Part shown: one piece after another, positions 60,498 through 64,000 of the stretch
Layout: each line of letters begins with the position of its first letter
Numbering within the stretch: the first letter of the stretch is position 1
Assembly: GCF_900143095.1 (NCBI RefSeq)
Contig: NZ_FRDA01000004.1
Span: forward strand, 199,265-263,264
Source of the DNA: Pseudomonas asturiensis
Lineage (GTDB): Bacteria > Pseudomonadota > Gammaproteobacteria > Pseudomonadales > Pseudomonadaceae
Length of the DNA stretch: 64,000 nucleotides
Direction: 5' to 3'
Notes under the pieces: generated by a model
Seen by the model: only the letters and a program-made list of their open reading frames with translations
Told to the model about the DNA's origin: nothing
The model's database searches: none
Program-made: the position numbers and the translations under genes

Positions 60498-60523
60498 GTT
60501 TGCTGCGCCATAGCGCGGCGTCG

Positions 60524-61990
60524 TTACTGCTCCCCGAACCCGACGATCGCCTTGGTTTCCAGATATTCCTCAAACCCCTGCACGCCATATTCGCGCCCGT
60601 TGCCGGAGCGCTTGTAGCCGCCAAACGGTGCCATGGGGTTCCAGGCCGGGTAGTTGAGGAGCACTTGCCCGGCGCGGATGCGAGAGGCCACGGCTCGGGC
60701 CTGCTGCAGGTCCTGGCTTTGTACATGAGCCCCCAGCCCGTAAACCGTGTCGTTGGCGATGGCCACGGCCTCGTCCACGGTGTCGTAAGCAATCAGGCAC
60801 AGCACCGGGCCGAAGATTTCTTCCTGAGCGATGCGCATCGAGGAGTCGACTTCCGAGAATACGGTAGGGCGTGCATAAAAGCCTTTCTCAAAGCCCTCGA
60901 CACGTCCAGGCCCGCCGCAGATCAGCTTTGCGCCTTCCTCAAGGCCCGCTTCGATCATCGCCTGCACGCGATGAAACTGGGCCTGGTTGGCAATCGGGCC
61001 CAGCACACTGCTTTCCGATTGCGGATCGCCAACGATGATCGCATTGGCAGTTTCGATGGCCAGCGCCTCGACTTCTGCCAGACGGTTCCTCGGCACGATC
61101 ATGCGCGTCGGTGCGCTGCACGACTGACCGACGTTACGGAACGCAGCCATGACGCCAGGCGGCACAGCCTTGGCGAAGTCGGCGTCGGGCAACAGGACGT
61201 TGGGGGATTTGCCGCCCAGTTCCTGCGTGACGCGCTTGACGGTCGGTGCGGCCGCCTGCGCAACCAGAGCGCCTGCGCGATTGGAGCCAGTGATGGAGAT
61301 CATGTCGATGTCGGGGTGCGCAGCCATCGCGCCGCCGACTTCCGGGCCGCTGCCGTTCACGAGGTTAAACACTCCGGCAGGCAAACCGGCATCGTGCACC
61401 AGTTGCGCGAACAGCAGTGCGCTCAAGGGCGACAGTTCGCTGGGCTTGAGCACAACGGTACAACCTGCGGCAATGGCCGGTGCGACCTTGGCGGTGATTT
61501 GATACAGCGGCCAGTTCCACGGCGTAATAAGACCGCAGACGCCGATGGGTTCGCGCTGGATGGCGGTGCTGCCTTCAACGGTCTGGAATGCATAGGTGGC
61601 CAACAGATCCCGCGCAACCCGGACGTGTTCGGCAGCCAGTGGCACCTGCATCGCCCGCGCCGAGCTGATGGAGGCACCCATTTCCAGCGAGAGTGCCTGC
61701 GCCAGGTCTTCCTTGCGCTCGATGATCAGCGCATGAATGCGGCCAATCACGTCGGCGCGCGCCTGGGGCGTCGTCGCAGACCAGGCAGGGAAGGCCGCTC
61801 GCGCCGCTGCCACTGCCCGATCCACATCCGCCGCCGAGCCGCTGGCAACGTGCGCCACGACTTCTTCCGTGGCAGGGTTGATCACCGGCAAAGTGGCTGG
61901 ATCGACTGGCGAGCACCAGTGACCATCGATGTAAAACTGCTGCGCCGTCTGTGGATCGACGCGATGGCTGTTCGAAGAATGTGTGGTCAT
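60524..61990 (-). CDS. aldC: NAD-dependent aldehyde dehydrogenase, AldC-like
   Basis: The 488-residue protein from ATG 61990 has all aldehyde dehydrogenase elements: catalytic Cys291 (NVGQSCSAPTR), general base Glu257 (VTQELGGKSP), NAD-binding motif ITGSNRAG and PWNWPLYQ with Trp160. Its position beside ybaB and dnaX, and these residue numbers, agree with what I recall of AldC of P. syringae DC3000, an enzyme tested on indole-3-acetaldehyde and preferring long aliphatic aldehydes. The family and fold are certain; the AldC name rests on locus and memory. The gene is alone on its strand, with REP sequences at its end. Confidence 0.75.
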   Translation of the reverse strand: MTTHSSNSHRVDPQTAQQFYIDGHWCSPVDPATLPVINPATEEVVAHVASGSAADVDRAVAAARAAFPAWSATTPQARADVIGRIHALIIERKEDLAQALSLEMGASISSARAMQVPLAAEHVRVARDLLATYAFQTVEGSTAIQREPIGVCGLITPWNWPLYQITAKVAPAIAAGCTVVLKPSELSPLSALLFAQLVHDAGLPAGVFNLVNGSGPEVGGAMAAHPDIDMISITGSNRAGALVAQAAAPTVKRVTQELGGKSPNVLLPDADFAKAVPPGVMAAFRNVGQSCSAPTRMIVPRNRLAEVEALAIETANAIIVGDPQSESSVLGPIANQAQFHRVQAMIEAGLEEGAKLICGGPGRVEGFEKGFYARPTVFSEVDSSMRIAQEEIFGPVLCLIAYDTVDEAVAIANDTVYGLGAHVQSQDLQQARAVASRIRAGQVLLNYPAWNPMAPFGGYKRSGNGREYGVQGFEEYLETKAIVGFGEQ

Positions 61991-62165
61991 CCAGCGGGCT
62001 CCCTGGAGCAATAGAGGAACGACGGCATGGTCAATCCGTTTCAGATCAATACGCTAACAAAGCGATCGGGATAAAAAGCGCCGATCTTGAAGGCTGCGAA
62101 GAATAATCTGCTGTATGCGGGCCGCTAAGCGCATGGAGCTGTTTTGGCCGGTACACCCAGGCCTG

Positions 62166-63023
62166 TCAGCCGATGGCCTGAGTGACCAGCGTGAACTGCC
62201 GGACCTTGTCGCTGACCGGTGGTGGCGCGCCGAGGACCATGCGCGGCGCTCGGTCGACACACGCCAGTCCCAGGCTTTCCAGCCAGGGTGCCAGCCCGCT
62301 GTCGGACAGAATGTCGAAGCGCACGAAGGTGTCGGGGATCAGGCGCAGCAAGCAAGAGATCAGCTGGCGTGCCTGGGTCTGATCCTGGGCTACCACCGGG
62401 CCGATGATGTGGCCGCGACCGAATCGGCGCAGCAAGGCGATGCCTTGTAGCTGACCCTCCACTTCGATGCCGACGGCATGTTCGGCATCTCGCAACAGGT
62501 CTGTCAGCACTGTCGTGCGATCCAGTCCACTGCCTTCATTGGCCAGCCGGATCAGCGCTGGATGATCGGCTGGGCCCAGCGTTCGCAGTGCAGAACCGGC
62601 GGCCAGCGGCAGTTGCTCGGGCAACTGTGGTACCCCTTGATGTTGCTGGATGCGTGCGTAATCGACAAAGCCCATGCTCTGGTATAGCGGCGCGCCGGCT
62701 TCTGTCGCATTGAGAATCGGCGTGCGTGGTGCTGTGGCGTCCAGGCACAGGTGCATCAGACGACGTCCGATGCCTTTGCCCTGGTGCGCGTCGCTAACGA
62801 TCACCAGGCCGATGGACGACCAGTCGCCCTGATGACACGTGAACGCCACACCGATCAGTTGCCCGGCCTGCTCGGCCACGAAGCCTTGAGCGGTGCGCTG
62901 CACCATGGCCCAGTCTTCTTCGCGATGCGGCCATTTCAGATGCACTGACAGAGCATGGGCAGCGGGCATGTCCGCTGCGGTCGCGGCGCGGTAGTGACAG
63001 GTGGAATCTGAGACTGCGCTCAT
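62166..63023 (-). CDS. Double GNAT-domain acetyltransferase
   Basis: The 285-residue protein contains two acetyltransferase-like halves. The first has HQGKGIGRRLMHLCLDA with the acetyl-CoA motif and a following LNATEAGAPLYQSMGF; the second (from about 145) is a degenerate GNAT with VVAQDQTQARQLISCLLR. This two-domain build occurs in a family of uncharacterised GNAT proteins. It is followed 32 bases upstream on the strand by the ridA-like gene, so an operon DSD1-ridA-GNAT is likely. The start is an ATG at 63023 with AAGGAGATTCC before it. Confidence 0.82.
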   Translation of the reverse strand: MSAVSDSTCHYRAATAADMPAAHALSVHLKWPHREEDWAMVQRTAQGFVAEQAGQLIGVAFTCHQGDWSSIGLVIVSDAHQGKGIGRRLMHLCLDATAPRTPILNATEAGAPLYQSMGFVDYARIQQHQGVPQLPEQLPLAAGSALRTLGPADHPALIRLANEGSGLDRTTVLTDLLRDAEHAVGIEVEGQLQGIALLRRFGRGHIIGPVVAQDQTQARQLISCLLRLIPDTFVRFDILSDSGLAPWLESLGLACVDRAPRMVLGAPPPVSDKVRQFTLVTQAIG

Positions 63024-63055
63024 GGAATCTCCTTGAGGGTCTTGTAGGTGAGGTG

Positions 63056-63448
63056 TCAGCGCGCGCTGCGTGCCTGCGCTTCGATCTCGATCAGGTAGCC
63101 ATGATGCAGCTCTGGCACAGGGACGACGGCACGGGCCGGGCGATGGTCGCCCAGATACGTGGCGTAGAGTCGGTCGAAGGCGGGCCAGTGCTGGATGCCT
63201 GCAACGTAGACGGTGACCTTGATCAGGTCATCGGCGCGGCACCCGGCGGCGGCGAGAATGGCCAGCAGGTTGTCCAGCGCTATCGCCGCCTGCACCTCGA
63301 AGGGTTCATCGACGCTGTGACTGCCGTCGGCGCGCACCGGCAACTGCCCCGAGACATGCAGCACACCCTGATGCCGTACGGCCTGGGAATAGTGCCCGCC
63401 TGGCGCTGCAGCGTCGGGCGTGTGGATCCGTTCGATATCACCAGCCAT
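63056..63448 (-). CDS. RidA (YjgF/YER057c/UK114) family protein
   Basis: RidA proteins hydrolyse reactive 2-aminoacrylate and related imines made by PLP enzymes. This 130-residue protein starts MAGDIERIHTPDAAAPGGHY and has the family core LLAILAAAGCRADDLIKVTVYV. The catalytic arginine of true RidA lies in an RxAV motif near the C-terminus; here HRPARAVVPVPELHHGYLIEIEA supplies an Arg in that position, with LIEIEA as the usual end. It overlaps the upstream gene by 11 bases, so the two are translationally coupled. Confidence 0.85.
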   Translation of the reverse strand: MAGDIERIHTPDAAAPGGHYSQAVRHQGVLHVSGQLPVRADGSHSVDEPFEVQAAIALDNLLAILAAAGCRADDLIKVTVYVAGIQHWPAFDRLYATYLGDHRPARAVVPVPELHHGYLIEIEAQARSAR

Positions 63449-64000
63449 GCAGACGACTCCAGGTGTGCACGTCGCCCTCGGCATCCAGCGCGTGATAGTC
63501 AGGGAATTGCGCGCCGGTGGCACAGGCATGGTTCGGCAGGATGCGCAAACGGCTGCCAATCGCAAAGCGCGTTGTAATGTCGTCACCGGCGTCGGCCGCC
63601 AGGGTGATGATGCCGTGCTCCTGATTGGCACCGGTGACTCTCGCGCCTTCAATCCATTCTCCGGTTTCGGTGCAGACCTGGCCGTAGCCAAAGTCCTGCC
63701 GCTGGCGCTGCGTGCCGCGATCACGGCTCATCGCCATCCAGCCTGCGTCGACGATGATCCAGCCCTTTTCCTGCTGATGGCCGATGACTGTGGTCAGCAC
63801 GCTCAACGCCAGTTCGTCGGCAGTGCAGACGCCAATGTTATGCATCACCAGGTCAAAGAACACGTAGACCCCGGCCCTGACTTCGGTCACACCTTCCAGG
63901 CCCTGCGCCGACAACGCGGTGGGCGTGGAACCAATGCTGACCTCGGGGCAGGGCAGTCCGGCCCCGCGGATGCGGTCGGCAGCCGTGACGCACAGCAGGC
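63438..64000 (-). CDS. D-threonine aldolase/DSD1-like PLP enzyme, C-terminal part (5' end outside window)
   Basis: Only the last about 187 residues are inside the window. In frame up to the edge are PCPEVSIGSTPTALSAQGLE, which contains the phosphate-binding motif GSTPT of the alanine racemase-fold enzymes, and the C-terminal D-serine dehydratase-like domain with a zinc site in LPNHACATGAQFPDYHAL (HxCAT). Such enzymes act on D-threonine, D-3-hydroxyaspartate or D-serine, with PLP and a divalent metal. Specificity cannot be told from this half. It is the first visible gene of a likely three-gene operon with ridA and a GNAT gene. Confidence 0.82.
   Translation of the reverse strand, partial: LLCVTAADRIRGAGLPCPEVSIGSTPTALSAQGLEGVTEVRAGVYVFFDLVMHNIGVCTADELALSVLTTVIGHQQEKGWIIVDAGWMAMSRDRGTQRQRQDFGYGQVCTETGEWIEGARVTGANQEHGIITLAADAGDDITTRFAIGSRLRILPNHACATGAQFPDYHALDAEGDVHTWSRLHGW

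Noticed and set aside
60500..62014. Plus-strand open frame of about 504 codons
   Set aside because: Antisense to the aldC-like gene, rich in His, Arg and Gln; a shadow.

Overview
The window is chromosomal DNA of a fluorescent pseudomonad, most likely of the Pseudomonas syringae group. The evidence is the gene set (phhABC-phhR, aotJQMOP-argR, aruCFGDB-aruE, xdhABC, smc-zipA-ligA, ffs, dnaX-ybaB), the high G+C third-position bias, many Pseudomonas REP palindromes of the GTGGGAGC...GCGAAG type, an ACC deaminase with a divergent Lrp-type regulator, and an aldehyde dehydrogenase next to ybaB that fits AldC. No prophage, complete insertion sequence, CRISPR array, tRNA or rRNA was seen. Almost every gene belongs to a known family, so I do not claim a new system here; the less characterised parts are listed as findings.

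Layout. 0-7.4 kb: the end of a LysR regulator, a hybrid sensor kinase, acdS (ACC deaminase) with divergent acdR, an unknown protein, a DUF808 membrane protein and a Tsx-type nucleoside channel. 7.7-15 kb: the lower purine (urate) catabolism genes puuD, allA, alc, uraD and puuE on the minus strand and hiuH on the plus strand, with a GntR/FCD regulator and an MFS transporter. 15-20 kb: two very small genes, then phhA-phhB-phhC for phenylalanine and tyrosine catabolism, divergent from the regulator phhR. 20-23 kb: a DUF2790 secreted protein and acs. 23.4-36.7 kb: arginine/ornithine import (aotJQMOP), argR and the arginine succinyltransferase pathway (aruC, aruF, aruG, aruD, aruB, a small unknown gene, aruE). 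36.8-43.6 kb: two small genes, then the upper purine catabolism genes xdhA-xdhB-xdhC-guaD. 43.9-51.8 kb: a second GntR regulator, smc, zipA and ligA. 52-60.3 kb: a zinc-ribbon metallopeptidase, a GNAT protein, 4.5S RNA, an MscS-type channel, a Tat-exported acid phosphatase, dnaX and ybaB. 60.5-64 kb: an AldC-like aldehyde dehydrogenase, a double GNAT protein, a RidA-family protein and a truncated D-threonine-aldolase/DSD1-like enzyme.

Together these genes let the cell use plant and soil nitrogen compounds as carbon and nitrogen sources: ACC, guanine/xanthine/urate/allantoin, arginine/ornithine, phenylalanine, and acetate through Acs. From memory of the PAO1 gene order, the purine genes (PA1513-PA1524) are contiguous there, while the phh-acs-aot-aru block (PA0870-PA0901) is elsewhere. 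In this window that whole block lies inside the purine locus, with small unknown genes and REP sequences at its edges. Regulatory sites that can be read directly include ArgR half-sites upstream of aotJ and aruC, a TyrR/PhhR-like box between phhA and phhR, matching palindromes upstream of puuE and its GntR regulator, and several intrinsic terminators, one of them between aotJ and aotQ.
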